This document shows positions 30,285 to 38,719 of a stretch of DNA of 64,000 nucleotides, in pieces (position 1 is the first letter of the stretch; every line of letters starts with the position of its first letter). Source of the stretch: Humibacillus sp. DSM 29435 (GTDB lineage: Bacteria; Actinomycetota; Actinomycetes; Actinomycetales; Dermatophilaceae). The stretch lies in assembly GCF_001758225.1 (NCBI RefSeq), contig NZ_MAST01000012.1:372001-436000 (forward strand), read 5' to 3'. The position numbers were made by a program, and so were the translations under genes. The notes under the pieces are model-generated. The model ran no database searches. It was not told where the DNA came from and saw only the letters and a program-made list of their open reading frames with translations.

Positions 30285-32417
30285 ATGTCTCGGCCGCGCC
30301 TGCACCCCGACCTGCCTCCCGAGCTCGGAGTTCGCACGACAGCCGATGGTGCGCAGTTCTGCGTCTACGCGGGTCACGCCGGTTCGGTGGAGGTGTGTCT
30401 CTTCGAGCGCCTGCCAGACGGCACGGAGGTCGAGCGGCGGGTGCCACTCACCCAGCGCGCTCACGGCGCGTGGTTCGACACGGTTCCCGGCGTCGGTGTC
30501 GGGCAGCGCTACGGTCTGCGCGTCGGCGGCGAATGGAGCCCGAACGAGTCGCTGCTGCACAACAGCGCCAAGCTGCTCCTCGACCCCTACGCCCGGGCCA
30601 TCGAGGGCGAGGTAGAGCTCGACCCGGCCCTCTACGGGCACCACGTGCTGCCTGACCTGCGCGGCGACCGCAGCGTGCGCGACGAGCGGGACTCGGCCCC
30701 CCACATGCCTCGCTGCGTCATCGTCGATGACGAGTTCGACTGGGGCACAGACAAACCCCCACGTCACTCGCTCACCGAGACCCTCATCTACGAGGTGCAC
30801 GTCAAGAACGCCACGATGCGCCACCCCGGCGTTCCGGAGCACCTTCGTGGCACCTACGCCGGGCTGGCCCATCCGGCGTTCGTCGAGCACCTGCTCGGGC
30901 TCGGGGTGACCGCAGTGGAGCTGCTGCCGGTGCACTCCTTCACCCACGAGCCCGAGCTCGTGGTGCGAGGCCTGACCAACCACTGGGGCTACAACACCCT
31001 GGGGTTCTTCGCTCCTCACGCCGCGTACGCCTCGGTCGCCGACCCCCAGGGCGTGCTCGACGAGTTCAAGACGATGGTGCGCGACCTGCACTCCGCGGGC
31101 ATCGAGGTGCTGCTCGACGTCGTCTACAACCACACCGCCGAGCAGCATCGTGACGGAATGACCCTGTCGTGGCGAGGGCTCGACCAGCGTGCCTACTACC
31201 GCCTCGACGGTCGAGGAGCCGACATCGACGTGACCGGATGCGGTAACACCCTCGATCTCACCCATCCCGTCGTGGCCCGACTCGTGCTCGACTCCCTGCG
31301 CTACTGGGTGCAGGAGTGCCACATCGACGGCTTCCGCTTCGACCTCGCCGTGGCCCTGGCGCGAGGTCGCGACGACGGCTACGACCGCGACCACTCCTTT
31401 CACGTCGCGTTGCGCACCGACCCGGTGCTGTCTCGGGTCAAGCTGGTGGCCGAGCCGTGGGACCTCGGAATTCACGGCTGGCGCACCGGCCAGTTCCCGC
31501 CACCGTTCTCCGAGTGGAACGACCGTTTTCGCGACACCGCTCGCACCTTCTGGCTGCGTGACCTCGCGGCGGCCTCCTCCGGGTCGACCGGGCACGGGGT
31601 GCGCGAGCTGGCGACCCGGGTGGCCGGCTCGGCCGACATGTTCGACCGCAGCGACCGAGGCACGATCGCCTCAATCAACTTCGTGACCGCCCACGACGGT
31701 TTCACCCTCGCCGACCTCACGACCTATGACGTCAAGCACAACGGCGTGAACGGTGAAGGCGGCAACGACGGAACGAACGACAACCGGTCGTGGAACCACG
31801 GAGTCGAGGGCAGGGGTGCGGATGCCGGTGTCTGGGTGGCGCGACGCCGGTCGATGCGCAACCTGCTCGGCACGCTGCTGGTCTCGTCAGGGGTGCCCAT
31901 GCTGGCCGGCGGTGACGAGTTCGGCCGCGGCCAGAGAGGAAACAACAACCCCTACAGCCAGGACAACGAGATCAGCTGGAACGACTGGGATCTCGAGCCG
32001 TGGCAGCTCGACCTGCTCGCCACCACCGCGCACCTCACGGCGCTGCGGCGCGACCATCCCGTGCTGCGCCAGCGCTCCTTCTTCACCGGGCGCCAGGTCG
32101 ACGCCAACGGGTCGACCGACCTCGCCTGGTTCGGCGGTGACGGCGGCCCGATGGAGTCGCGCTTCGACCGGGCCGACACCGTCGTGGTCCAGGCCCTGTT
32201 CGACGGTGCCTGGCTGGGTCATCGCTCGTTGCTGCTGACCTTCAACGGCGGGTTGTGGCCGGCGGGGGCCTCCCTTCCGGAAGCGCCGGGGGTCACGGCG
32301 TACGAGCTGCTCTGGAACAGCACGGACGAGCGGCCGGTGGCGGTCACCGGGCGTGTGTCCGCCGGCGAAACCGTCACGGTGGGCGAGGCGTCGATGCGCA
32401 TCTGGCGCGCTCTGTGA
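30285..32417 (+). CDS. glgX: Glycogen debranching enzyme GlgX
   Basis: GlgX (710 residues) hydrolyses alpha-1,6 branches of limit-dextrins during glycogen breakdown. An N-terminal CBM48 domain (LGVRTTADGAQFCVYAGHAGSV) is followed by the GH13 barrel: region I in LLDVVYNHTAEQH, the nucleophile Asp in FRFDLAVAL, the acid/base Glu in LVAEPWDLGIHGW and the third Asp in NFVTAHDGFTLADL. The segment EVHVKNATMRHPGVPEHLRG is characteristic of GlgX/TreX rather than branching enzyme. The ATG at 30285 has TACGCT 7 nt upstream. It is probably monocistronic: 332 bp of repeat-rich DNA separates it from the HNH gene downstream. Confidence 0.96.
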   Translation: MSRPRLHPDLPPELGVRTTADGAQFCVYAGHAGSVEVCLFERLPDGTEVERRVPLTQRAHGAWFDTVPGVGVGQRYGLRVGGEWSPNESLLHNSAKLLLDPYARAIEGEVELDPALYGHHVLPDLRGDRSVRDERDSAPHMPRCVIVDDEFDWGTDKPPRHSLTETLIYEVHVKNATMRHPGVPEHLRGTYAGLAHPAFVEHLLGLGVTAVELLPVHSFTHEPELVVRGLTNHWGYNTLGFFAPHAAYASVADPQGVLDEFKTMVRDLHSAGIEVLLDVVYNHTAEQHRDGMTLSWRGLDQRAYYRLDGRGADIDVTGCGNTLDLTHPVVARLVLDSLRYWVQECHIDGFRFDLAVALARGRDDGYDRDHSFHVALRTDPVLSRVKLVAEPWDLGIHGWRTGQFPPPFSEWNDRFRDTARTFWLRDLAAASSGSTGHGVRELATRVAGSADMFDRSDRGTIASINFVTAHDGFTLADLTTYDVKHNGVNGEGGNDGTNDNRSWNHGVEGRGADAGVWVARRRSMRNLLGTLLVSSGVPMLAGGDEFGRGQRGNNNPYSQDNEISWNDWDLEPWQLDLLATTAHLTALRRDHPVLRQRSFFTGRQVDANGSTDLAWFGGDGGPMESRFDRADTVVVQALFDGAWLGHRSLLLTFNGGLWPAGASLPEAPGVTAYELLWNSTDERPVAVTGRVSAGETVTVGEASMRIWRAL

Positions 32418-32510
32418 AGCCGTCGACTCGCCCGGCACACCCGTTCCAGCACTCCTGAGGCGGCCGACCACCACGACACGGTGACCACCTGAGCCCCCCA
32501 AACCTCTCCA

Positions 32511-32553
32511 GTCGAGTGGCCACTTTCGTACCGGGTCGAGTGGCCACTTTCGT
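32511..32553. repeat. Two copies of a 19-bp dispersed word
   Basis: GTCGAGTGGCCACTTTCGT at 32511-32529 and again at 32535-32553, separated by 5 bp. A third copy with one change lies at 32671-32689, and two more at 55596-55636. Confidence 0.85.
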
Positions 32554-32556
32554 GTC

Positions 32557-32648
32557 GTGCGGTTGGCACCTTCTAGGGCTCAGAGGTGCCAGACGCACAG
32601 CCCAGCGTGCGGTTGGCACCTCTGGAGCTCGGCAGGTGCCGACCGCGC
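32557..32648. repeat. Two related hairpins with a shared 15-nt left arm
   Basis: GTGCGGTTGGCACCT opens both hairpins (32557-32571 and 32607-32621); the right arms are 32584-32598 and 32634-32648, each complementary at 13 of 15 positions. Loops are about 12 nt. Confidence 0.8.
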
Positions 32649-32736
32649 AGCGCCGAGCCAGAGTCACCCAGTCGAGTGGCCAGTTTCGTTCATCGTCAGT
32701 GGGTTTCGTAGGTGGGGCAGTGTCAGTGGTGGCCTC

Positions 32737-32749
32737 TAGAGTTTGAGTC
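32737..32749 (+). promoter_or_regulatory. Leaderless promoter -10 box for the DUF222-HNH gene
   Basis: TAGAGT (32737-32742) 7 nt before the ATG at 32750. Confidence 0.55.
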
Positions 32750-34474
32750 ATGAACAACGAGGGTTCGCTTCTCGAGAGGCTCCGGCAGCAGCTGGCCGAC
32801 CTCGAGTCGAGCCAGCGCCGAAACGGAGGAACAGCGACAGCCGGGTTCTGGTCGACCCCCATCCCGGATGCCGCAGGGCCGGCTCCGTCGGATGCCGCAG
32901 GGCTGGCTCCGGCGGATGTCGCTGAGCCCGCACCCGGGGCCGCAGAGCCCGCACCCTGTGCCGCTGACCCAATGTCGTTGGAGGCTGCCTCGTCGGGTTC
33001 GGCCGGTGAGGAGCGGCCGGTGCGGGAGTTCCCGGCGCCGTTGACGGTGCATTGGGCGAACTGGGCGAACGTGTCCGGCGCGTATGCGTCGGGGTTCGCG
33101 TTCGCGGCCGCGAGCCTGGACCGGCCTCAGATGGAACCGGTCCAGATGAGTGAGACCGACCTGCTGGAGTCGGTGACCCAGCTCGGCGCGGTGGAACACC
33201 ACAAGGAGGTCAACCTGGTGCGGTTGGTCACTCAGCTCGAGGCCCGTGGGGTGGCTTCCCCGGGCGGGTTGTGCCGGGTCGACTGGTTGCGCACGGTCGA
33301 CCCCACCCTGACCGCCAGCGCCGCGAAGGCGGTCGTGACCTGTGGGGGCGCGTTCAACGAGCCCCGCTGGGCCCAGTTGCGTGACGCCGTGACCGGTGGA
33401 ACCGCCGGCAACACCGGCACCGCGGCTAGGGCCAGTCAGGCCGAGCGGGTGACGGTGGGTAAGGCCGCGCAGGTCATCGACTTCTTCCACCGCCTCAAGC
33501 CGGTCGCTGACCCCGACGACCTCGAGCAGGCCGTCACCCACCTCACCGACCAAGCACCCGGGTTGCGGTGGGAACAGCTCGCGAAACTCGCCCGGGAGCT
33601 CGCCGACCAGGTCAGGCCCCCGAAGAACGCGGACGAACACGACCAGAAACGCCGCGACGGCCGCGGCCTATGGTTCACCAGCCCCAACGCGGCCGGGATG
33701 GTCGGGATGACCGGCACCCTCGACCCCGAAGGCGCCGCGACCCTCAAAGCCGCCATCGACCCCCTCGCCGCGCCACGCCCCCTCACCGATGAAGACGGGG
33801 CCAAGATCGAGGACGACCCACGCCCACCCCACCAACGCCGGATGGACGCCCTGCTCGACCTCGTCGCCCGCGGCGTCACCGCGCCCGGTCAGGCACCGAG
33901 CACGGACAAGGCCAAGATCGTCGTCACGATGGGCTTCGAGGCCCTGCGCGACTGGGCCGCGAACGGCTGCCCACCCGACTGGGCCAACCGCGGCGGCGGC
34001 AAGGGCTCGGCCGGCCGGAACGGCGCGGCGGGCAAGAACGGCGTGGCGGGCAAGGGCGGGAGCGGGTCGTGCCTGAGCGGTGACGTGCTCAGCGCGGCCA
34101 TCGTGCGCCGGCTGGCGTGCGACGCCGCCATCATCCCCGTCGTCCTCGGCTCCGACTCCCAACCACTCGATGTGGGTCGGGAAGAACGCCTCGTCACCCG
34201 AGCCATGCGCACCGCCCTATGGCTCCGCGACGGCGGCTGCTCCTTCCCGGGCTGCTCCACCCCCGCCCAGTGGACCGACGCCCACCACGTCAAACACTGG
34301 CTCCACGGCGGCACCACCTGCCTGGGCAACCTCGCCCTGCTGTGCCGACGACACCACGGCTACGTCCACGAGAAGAACCTCACCGCGACCATCACCGCCA
34401 CGAGTGTCACCTGGCACACCTGGCAACACTGGCGCACCACCTTCACCACCGGGCCCCCCGACCCTGGCCCGTGA
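32750..34474 (+). CDS. DUF222 and HNH endonuclease domain protein (13E12-like)
   Basis: A 574-residue protein with a DUF222 domain (about residues 60-380) and a C-terminal HNH nuclease domain. The HNH motif is clear: CSFPGCSTPAQWTDAHHVKHW followed by GGTTCLGNLALLCRRHHGYVHE. The N-terminal 60 residues are low complexity, with Ala/Pro-rich PAPSDAAGLAPADVAEPAPGA repeats, and a second Gly/Lys/Asn-rich linker (near residues 418-445) precedes the nuclease part. Members form multicopy families in actinobacterial genomes (the 13E12 repeat proteins of mycobacteria). Their role is unknown: mobile-element, competence or housekeeping nuclease functions have been suggested. The ATG at 32750 has TAGAGT 7 nt upstream. 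Confidence 0.93.
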   Translation: MNNEGSLLERLRQQLADLESSQRRNGGTATAGFWSTPIPDAAGPAPSDAAGLAPADVAEPAPGAAEPAPCAADPMSLEAASSGSAGEERPVREFPAPLTVHWANWANVSGAYASGFAFAAASLDRPQMEPVQMSETDLLESVTQLGAVEHHKEVNLVRLVTQLEARGVASPGGLCRVDWLRTVDPTLTASAAKAVVTCGGAFNEPRWAQLRDAVTGGTAGNTGTAARASQAERVTVGKAAQVIDFFHRLKPVADPDDLEQAVTHLTDQAPGLRWEQLAKLARELADQVRPPKNADEHDQKRRDGRGLWFTSPNAAGMVGMTGTLDPEGAATLKAAIDPLAAPRPLTDEDGAKIEDDPRPPHQRRMDALLDLVARGVTAPGQAPSTDKAKIVVTMGFEALRDWAANGCPPDWANRGGGKGSAGRNGAAGKNGVAGKGGSGSCLSGDVLSAAIVRRLACDAAIIPVVLGSDSQPLDVGREERLVTRAMRTALWLRDGGCSFPGCSTPAQWTDAHHVKHWLHGGTTCLGNLALLCRRHHGYVHEKNLTATITATSVTWHTWQHWRTTFTTGPPDPGP

Positions 34475-34557
34475 CCGGGCGGTTGCCCATCCGACTGGCG
34501 GCGAGCTAACGGTCCTGACGATGTCCGAAACCTCGTGAGGCTCACGGCCTGCGGTAG

Positions 34558-35472
34558 TCAGTCCCACCAGAAGTACCACTCCGGTGACGCCACCATCGCG
34601 ACGTAGGTCTCGATGTCCCCGGCCCCTTGGTCGATGTTGTCTGGACAGACTGCGTAGTGCTCCCGGGCCAGCAGGTTCGCGGCGTGGTCGTCGGCCGGGG
34701 GTGAGGCGACAGCAAGCTCAAGGGTGTCGAAGCCCAGGGAGGTGAGCACTGCGCCGAAACGGCCCTCCCAGCTGCGGAGTACCGCCGACAGCTCCCCACC
34801 GCCAAGGTCGTGGTTGGTCGGGCCCCACCAACCGATGGCGGCCGGCACATCGGCCGGCCGCATCGTCGGCACGAGCGCCAAGCCGAACGGTTCTGCCGGG
34901 CAACGCAGCTCAACCGATGAGGCCACGACCCCACCGGGAGCGAGACCGGCCCACTCGCTCTTCCAGGCCTCCTCTGGTTCGGGCACGCCGTAGTCCTGCT
35001 GGAGCTCGGCTGTGTCTTCGATGCGCTGCCTGAGCACACCTTCGACATCGGGGGCAGGCTGCTCGGGGCCTCCCAGCTCACCGTCGAACCACGGTCGTCT
35101 CAGCTGACCCTCCATCCCGGAGGCGATGACCGGCCAGAGGCCCGTCTCGGGGAAGGCCCGAACCAGTCGTGCCCACAGCTCGACGTGGTCGGCGACGTCC
35201 TCGGTCACCCACGCGACCGGGGCGGCCTCCGGGTCGCCGTCGGGCCGCACCACCCGGCCGGCCGGCAGGTTGAGAGCGGCAAGGTCGTGGAGGTCGCCGG
35301 GCCGCTCCGGACGAGCGGCCAGCGCCACGCCGACCACCCGCCTTTCATCCCGCGGGGCACCCGTACCGCCCCGAGCTGCTCCGGAGCCGTTCGCAGCATC
35401 GGGAGGAGACACGAGAGGGGCGCCGTGAACGGCGCCGTCGTCACGCTTGCGCAAGAAGTCGAAGATGCCCAC
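34558..35472 (-). CDS. DUF4253 domain-containing protein
   Basis: A 304-residue protein with a C-terminal DUF4253 domain: FGLALVPTMRPADVPAAIGWWG, ELSAVLRSWEGRFGAVLTSLGF and AREHYAVCPDNIDQGAGD are typical of the family, in which an invariant Trp/Glu-Tyr network is of unknown role. The N-terminal part begins MGIFDFLRKRDDG, an amphipathic start common in actinobacterial stress or immunity-related cytoplasmic proteins, but this is not proof of function. The gene is on the opposite strand to the HNH gene and converges with it across an 83-bp gap. No operon partner is visible. DUF4253 proteins have been found in some toxin-immunity neighbourhoods; I see no toxin here. Confidence 0.8.
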   Translation of the reverse strand: MGIFDFLRKRDDGAVHGAPLVSPPDAANGSGAARGGTGAPRDERRVVGVALAARPERPGDLHDLAALNLPAGRVVRPDGDPEAAPVAWVTEDVADHVELWARLVRAFPETGLWPVIASGMEGQLRRPWFDGELGGPEQPAPDVEGVLRQRIEDTAELQQDYGVPEPEEAWKSEWAGLAPGGVVASSVELRCPAEPFGLALVPTMRPADVPAAIGWWGPTNHDLGGGELSAVLRSWEGRFGAVLTSLGFDTLELAVASPPADDHAANLLAREHYAVCPDNIDQGAGDIETYVAMVASPEWYFWWD

Positions 35473-35856
35473 TGCGCTGACCCTGCCAGAGCACAGGGGT
35501 CACCGTCGAGCTTACGGCCGGCGCCAGGCTCCCCTGCCGTCTGAGACGCCCCTGCGACGATCGAGCGACCTGCCGCCCAGCCCTCACCCGCCGGGCGGTT
35601 GCGCGAAGGGACGAGCGTGCGGCATCCGTCGACCAGCACACGATCTTCGCCCACCCGACCCTCGCCTGCAGTCCATCCCCGTTCGCCTCGACTGCGTCAC
35701 GTCAGCCCGCTCCCGGCCGAGAAACGGCTGCTCGCCCAGCGGCAGCCGAAGGCCACCCACTACTTCACCACGGGCCCCGGCCTCGCCTACTGGAGCAGCC
35801 ACGTCGCCGCCCAGATGCGCTGGCTGGCCGACCCGTGACACCGCACCCGCCCCCGC
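35473..35856. other. 384-bp spacer with only a possible gene remnant
   Basis: Between the DUF4253 gene and the CitE-like lyase no convincing intact gene is present. Short open frames exist in both directions; most have implausible Ser/Pro/Arg-rich composition. The only part that reads like protein is the 3' end of the frame ending at 35838. Confidence 0.55.
35599..35838 (+). pseudogene. Possible remnant of a protein-coding gene (C-terminal fragment)
   Basis: The last about 43 codons of this frame read PLPAEKRLLAQRQPKATHYF and continue with a Trp/Tyr-rich stretch (GPGLAYWSSHVAAQMRWLADP), which looks like real conserved protein, while the upstream residues of the same frame (SVRHPSTSTRSSPTRPSPAV) look like read-through noise. 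This suggests the 3' end of a decayed gene or an assembly fragment, with the start lost. I cannot identify the parent family. It could also be a chance open frame in GC-rich DNA. Confidence 0.3.
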
Positions 35857-36747
35857 TCACTCGAGGGCGGCAATGGCCTCCGCCGTGGCGATCACCTGAC
35901 GGGCCGTGTCGACGTGGAGGTTCTCGATGAGACGACCGTTCAGCGTCGCGACACCTCGCCCTTGCGCCATCGCAGCCTCGAACGCGGCGATCACCGCGCG
36001 CGACTGCTCGACCTGCTCGGCGCTCGGCGCGAACACCTCGTTGCACGCCTGCACCTGCCCGGGGTGGATGAGGGTCTTGCCGTCGAAGCCCAGCTCACGA
36101 CCCTGCTGGCACTCGAGCCGGAACCCCTCGGCATCCGTCACGTCGTTGAACACCCCGTCAACGACGGCGATCCCCGCGCTGCGGGCCGCGAGCAGCACCA
36201 GCTGGAGGCTGGTCGACACTGCGGCTCGACCGGCCGCGTAGGTCGCGCCGAGCTCCTTGTAGAGGTCGTTCGTGCCGAGCACGAAGCAGGTCAGGCGGGC
36301 CGACGCGCGGGCGATCTGCTCGGCGTGCAGCACGGCGACCGGGGTCTCGATCATGGCCCACAGAGCAGTCGTCGCAAACGCCCCTGCAGCCTCCATCGCC
36401 GCCACGAGATCTCGCACCTCCGCGGCCGTGTTCACCTTCGGCACGACGATGGCATCCGGGCCGGCGGCGGCCACCGCGGCCAGGTCGGCCTCGTGCCACG
36501 GTGACCCGATCCCGTTGACCCGGATCGTCAGCTCGCGGCCGCCGTACGTACCCGATCGCGCTGCCGCACAGGCATTCTCACGAGCAACGTCCTTGGCATC
36601 AGGTGCCACCGCATCCTCGAGGTCGAGGATGAGGGCATCGACGGGCAGCGTCTTCGCCTTCTCCAGCGCGCGCTCGTTCGAGCTGGGCAGGTAGAGCACC
36701 GAACGACGAGGTCGGAAGGTCTCGGATGCCGTTGAGCCGGTCGTCAT
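35857..36747 (-). CDS. CoA ester lyase, CitE/HpcH-HpaI aldolase family
   Basis: A 296-residue CitE-like lyase. RSVLYLPSSNERALEKAKTLPVDALILDLEDAVAPDAKD contains the metal-binding Asp/Glu of the family; the second acidic ligand is in LWAMIETPVAVLHAEQIA and the CoA-binding segment is LGFDGKTLIHPGQVQACNEVF. Such enzymes cleave citramalyl-CoA, malyl-CoA or 3-hydroxy-3-methylglutaryl-type thioesters; without citD/citF genes here, a stand-alone (S)-citramalyl-CoA or malyl-CoA lyase is more likely than a citrate lyase subunit. The start lies 6 bp after the stop of the upstream paralogous lyase gene, so they are an operon. Confidence 0.9.
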   Translation of the reverse strand: MTTGSTASETFRPRRSVLYLPSSNERALEKAKTLPVDALILDLEDAVAPDAKDVARENACAAARSGTYGGRELTIRVNGIGSPWHEADLAAVAAAGPDAIVVPKVNTAAEVRDLVAAMEAAGAFATTALWAMIETPVAVLHAEQIARASARLTCFVLGTNDLYKELGATYAAGRAAVSTSLQLVLLAARSAGIAVVDGVFNDVTDAEGFRLECQQGRELGFDGKTLIHPGQVQACNEVFAPSAEQVEQSRAVIAAFEAAMAQGRGVATLNGRLIENLHVDTARQVIATAEAIAALE

Positions 36748-36753
36748 CGCGCG

Positions 36754-37869
36754 TCAGCCTTTCTGTGCCGGGGTCGCGGCCGAGGCGGCCGGCGCAGCGT
36801 CGTCACACCGCGCAGCGTCGTCGGCGTACAGCTCAGCGAGCGCTGGGTCGGTGCGCGCCAGTCGTTCGGCCAGCTCGACGATGACCAGGCACTGCTTGAG
36901 GCTGGCGTCGTCCTCCATCTTGCCGTCGAGCATCACCGCAGCCGCACCGTCTGACATCGCCGCGACCACGCGCCGAGCATGGGCGACATCGTCGACCGAG
37001 GGGCTGAACACCCGTTTGGCGATCTCGATCTGCACCGGGTGCAGCGACCACGCGCCCACGCACCCGAGCAGGAAGGCGTTGCGGAACTGGTCTTCGCACG
37101 CGACGACGTCGGCGATGTCACCGAACGGCCCGTAGTAGGGGTAGAGGCCGTGCATGACGCAGGCGTCGACCATCCGCGCGACGGTGTAGTGCCAGAGATC
37201 CTGCTGATAGGTGGGGCGCTCCCCGTCGATGTCCCCGCCGACGGGGTCTCGACGCACCAGGTAGCCCGGGTGCCCGCCCCCGACCCGGGTCGTCTTCATC
37301 CGACGGTCGGCGGCCAGGTCGGCCGGGCCGAGCGAGAGGCCCTGCATGCGCGGCGAGGCGCCACAGATCTCCTCGACGTTGACCATGCCCCGAGCCGTCT
37401 CGAGGATGGCGTGCACGAGGATCGGTCGCGTCAGGCCCGCCTTCGCCTCGAGCTGAGCCAGCAGCCGGTCGACGTAGTGGATGTCCTCCGGGCCTTGCAC
37501 CTTGGGCACCATGACGACGTCGAGCCGGTCGCCGATCTCGGTGACGAGCGTGGTCAGGTCGTCGAGCGCCCACGGGCTGTCGAGCGCGTTGACCCTCGCC
37601 CAGAGCTGGGTGTGCTCGCCGAAGTCGGTGGCTCGCGCGATGGCCACCAGCCCGTCTCGGGCCGCCTCCTTGCGATCGGCCCTCACGGCATCCTCGAGGT
37701 TGCCCAGGAGCACGTCGACGGCGCCCACCATCGCCGGTACCTTGGCGGCCATCTTCTCGTTGCTGGGGTCGAAGAAGTGGATGACCCGCGACGGACGAGC
37801 CGGCACCTGGGTCACCGGGGCGGGGGCACCGACCGCGAGGGGCCGGTAGAAGTCCTTGGCGCTGCGCAT
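36754..37869 (-). CDS. HpcH/HpaI aldolase-citrate lyase family protein (malyl-CoA lyase-like)
   Basis: A 371-residue member of the same superfamily as the downstream gene but of the longer subtype. [72 protein letters not shown] and [17 protein letters not shown] are recognisable. It has an extended insert around residues 225-300 with a Tyr/Trp-rich segment ([21 protein letters not shown]), which is found in L-malyl-CoA/beta-methylmalyl-CoA lyases. The ATG at 37869 has TACGTT 7 nt upstream (leaderless); the open frame to 38133 is not used. It is the promoter-proximal gene of a two-lyase operon and is divergent from the gene at 38023 across GGTC repeats. Confidence 0.88.
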   Translation of the reverse strand: MRSAKDFYRPLAVGAPAPVTQVPARPSRVIHFFDPSNEKMAAKVPAMVGAVDVLLGNLEDAVRADRKEAARDGLVAIARATDFGEHTQLWARVNALDSPWALDDLTTLVTEIGDRLDVVMVPKVQGPEDIHYVDRLLAQLEAKAGLTRPILVHAILETARGMVNVEEICGASPRMQGLSLGPADLAADRRMKTTRVGGGHPGYLVRRDPVGGDIDGERPTYQQDLWHYTVARMVDACVMHGLYPYYGPFGDIADVVACEDQFRNAFLLGCVGAWSLHPVQIEIAKRVFSPSVDDVAHARRVVAAMSDGAAAVMLDGKMEDDASLKQCLVIVELAERLARTDPALAELYADDAARCDDAAPAASAATPAQKG

Positions 37870-37882
37870 GGTGGTGAACGTA
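37870..37882 (-). promoter_or_regulatory. Leaderless promoter -10 box for the CitE-like operon
   Basis: TACGTT (37882-37877 on the minus strand) 7 nt before the ATG at 37869. Confidence 0.55.
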
Positions 37883-37923
37883 GCAATCAGGGCGGCAGGG
37901 GCGTTATGACCGCAGTCACCTCC

Positions 37924-37949
37924 CGGTCGGTCGGTCGGTCGGTCGGTCC
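37924..37949. repeat. GGTC tetranucleotide repeat between divergent genes
   Basis: Six consecutive GGTC units, followed by degenerate CCGCCGGTC/TTCCGGTC units up to about 37983. It lies between the CitE-like operon promoter and the -10 box at 38011. Confidence 0.85.
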
Positions 37950-38010
37950 GCCGGTCTTCCGGTCTGCCGGTCCGCCGGTCAGTCAGCCATCCGCGCAGGA
38001 GGCGACTCAC

Positions 38011-38022
38011 TAGGCTGGGGGC
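38011..38022 (+). promoter_or_regulatory. Leaderless promoter -10 box for the gene at 38023
   Basis: TAGGCT (38011-38016) 6 nt before the GTG at 38023. Confidence 0.55.
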
Positions 38023-38676
38023 GTGAGCGACCAGCCACCCGCCAACGTCACCGCCCTGCTCAGCGAGGCGATGAACAAGACCGGTGTGCTCTGGGTCGAC
38101 GCCGAGGGCGACCGCCCCTGGCCCGTGTGGCACGTGTGGGACGACGGAGCGGCCTACGTGGTGAGCGGGCCCGGTGAGCAGCCGCTCCCCTGGCTCCCCA
38201 AGGACGTGCGGCTCGTGCTGAAGAGCAAGGACACCGGCGGGCGACTGTTGACCGTGCCGGCTCGCACCTACGTGCTTTCGCCGGAGTCCGACATGTGGGT
38301 GCGAGCCGCCGACCTACTCAAGGCGTCCCGGCTCAACGCTGTCGACGACTGCTTCACCCGATGGGCGAACCACTGCACCATCACGGCCTTCCTGCCGTAC
38401 GGCTCTCCGCTCGAGGGGCCCGGCTCCTACGACACCGGGTCTGGTCGCGACCAGCCGGCCCGAACCGCCGCCACGACCACGTCGTGGCGGCCGTGGCACT
38501 GGCACGGTCGCGCTGGTCGGTCGGCCGCCAAGGCCCGACGACGCGCGACCCACGACGCGAAGCAGGCAGCCGGCGTTGAGTCCGCCCGGCTGGAGCAGGA
38601 ACAGCACCAGCAGGAGACCGACCGCAGGAGGGCGCAGAAGGCGGCCGAGAAGGCGGCTCGCCGCCGTCGAGGCTGA
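38023..38676 (+). CDS. Conserved actinobacterial protein, possible split-barrel fold
   Basis: A 217-residue protein. The first about 130 residues, [20 protein letters not shown] then [41 protein letters not shown] and [19 protein letters not shown], have the strand order and motifs of small split beta-barrel (FMN-binding-like) proteins, but the flavin contacts cannot be confirmed. The C-terminal 60 residues are strongly basic and helical (EKAARRRRG at the end), possibly coiled-coil or nucleic-acid binding. The GTG at 38023 has TAGGCT 6 nt upstream. It stands upstream of the MgtE-N gene by 43 bp, which has its own leaderless promoter. Confidence 0.65.
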   Translation: MSDQPPANVTALLSEAMNKTGVLWVDAEGDRPWPVWHVWDDGAAYVVSGPGEQPLPWLPKDVRLVLKSKDTGGRLLTVPARTYVLSPESDMWVRAADLLKASRLNAVDDCFTRWANHCTITAFLPYGSPLEGPGSYDTGSGRDQPARTAATTTSWRPWHWHGRAGRSAAKARRRATHDAKQAAGVESARLEQEQHQQETDRRRAQKAAEKAARRRRG

Positions 38677-38706
38677 GGGCTCCCGCACGCAACGGCACTG
38701 ACGCAA

Positions 38707-38719
38707 TAACCTTGGCCGC
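38707..38719 (+). promoter_or_regulatory. Leaderless promoter -10 box for the MgtE-N gene
   Basis: TAACCT (38707-38712) 7 nt before the ATG at 38720. Confidence 0.55.

Larger units (their letters stand above)
32418..32749. other. 332-bp gene-free spacer with a composite repeat element
   Basis: No gene is apparent here. The spacer carries three copies of a 19-bp word starting GTCGAGTGGCCA (32511-32529, 32535-32553, 32671-32689), two imperfect hairpins (32557-32598 and 32607-32648) each with a 15-nt arm beginning GTGCGGTTGGCACCT, and at its right end the -10 box of the HNH gene. The 19-bp word recurs at 55596-55614 and 55618-55636. Confidence 0.8.

Noticed and set aside
32750-34474. DUF222-HNH protein as a defence nuclease or homing endonuclease
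   Set aside because: No partner genes, no intron or intein structure and no toxin-antitoxin layout; the family is common and non-defence as far as known, so no system is called.
34558-35472. DUF4253 gene as an immunity gene of a toxin system
   Set aside because: No toxin gene or polymorphic-toxin domain is adjacent.
35447-35899. 150-codon plus-strand frame
   Set aside because: Overlaps the DUF4253 start and the lyase stop, composition is Ser/Pro/Arg-rich, and there is no promoter or ribosome binding site. A shorter piece in a different frame of this spacer is reported as a possible remnant.
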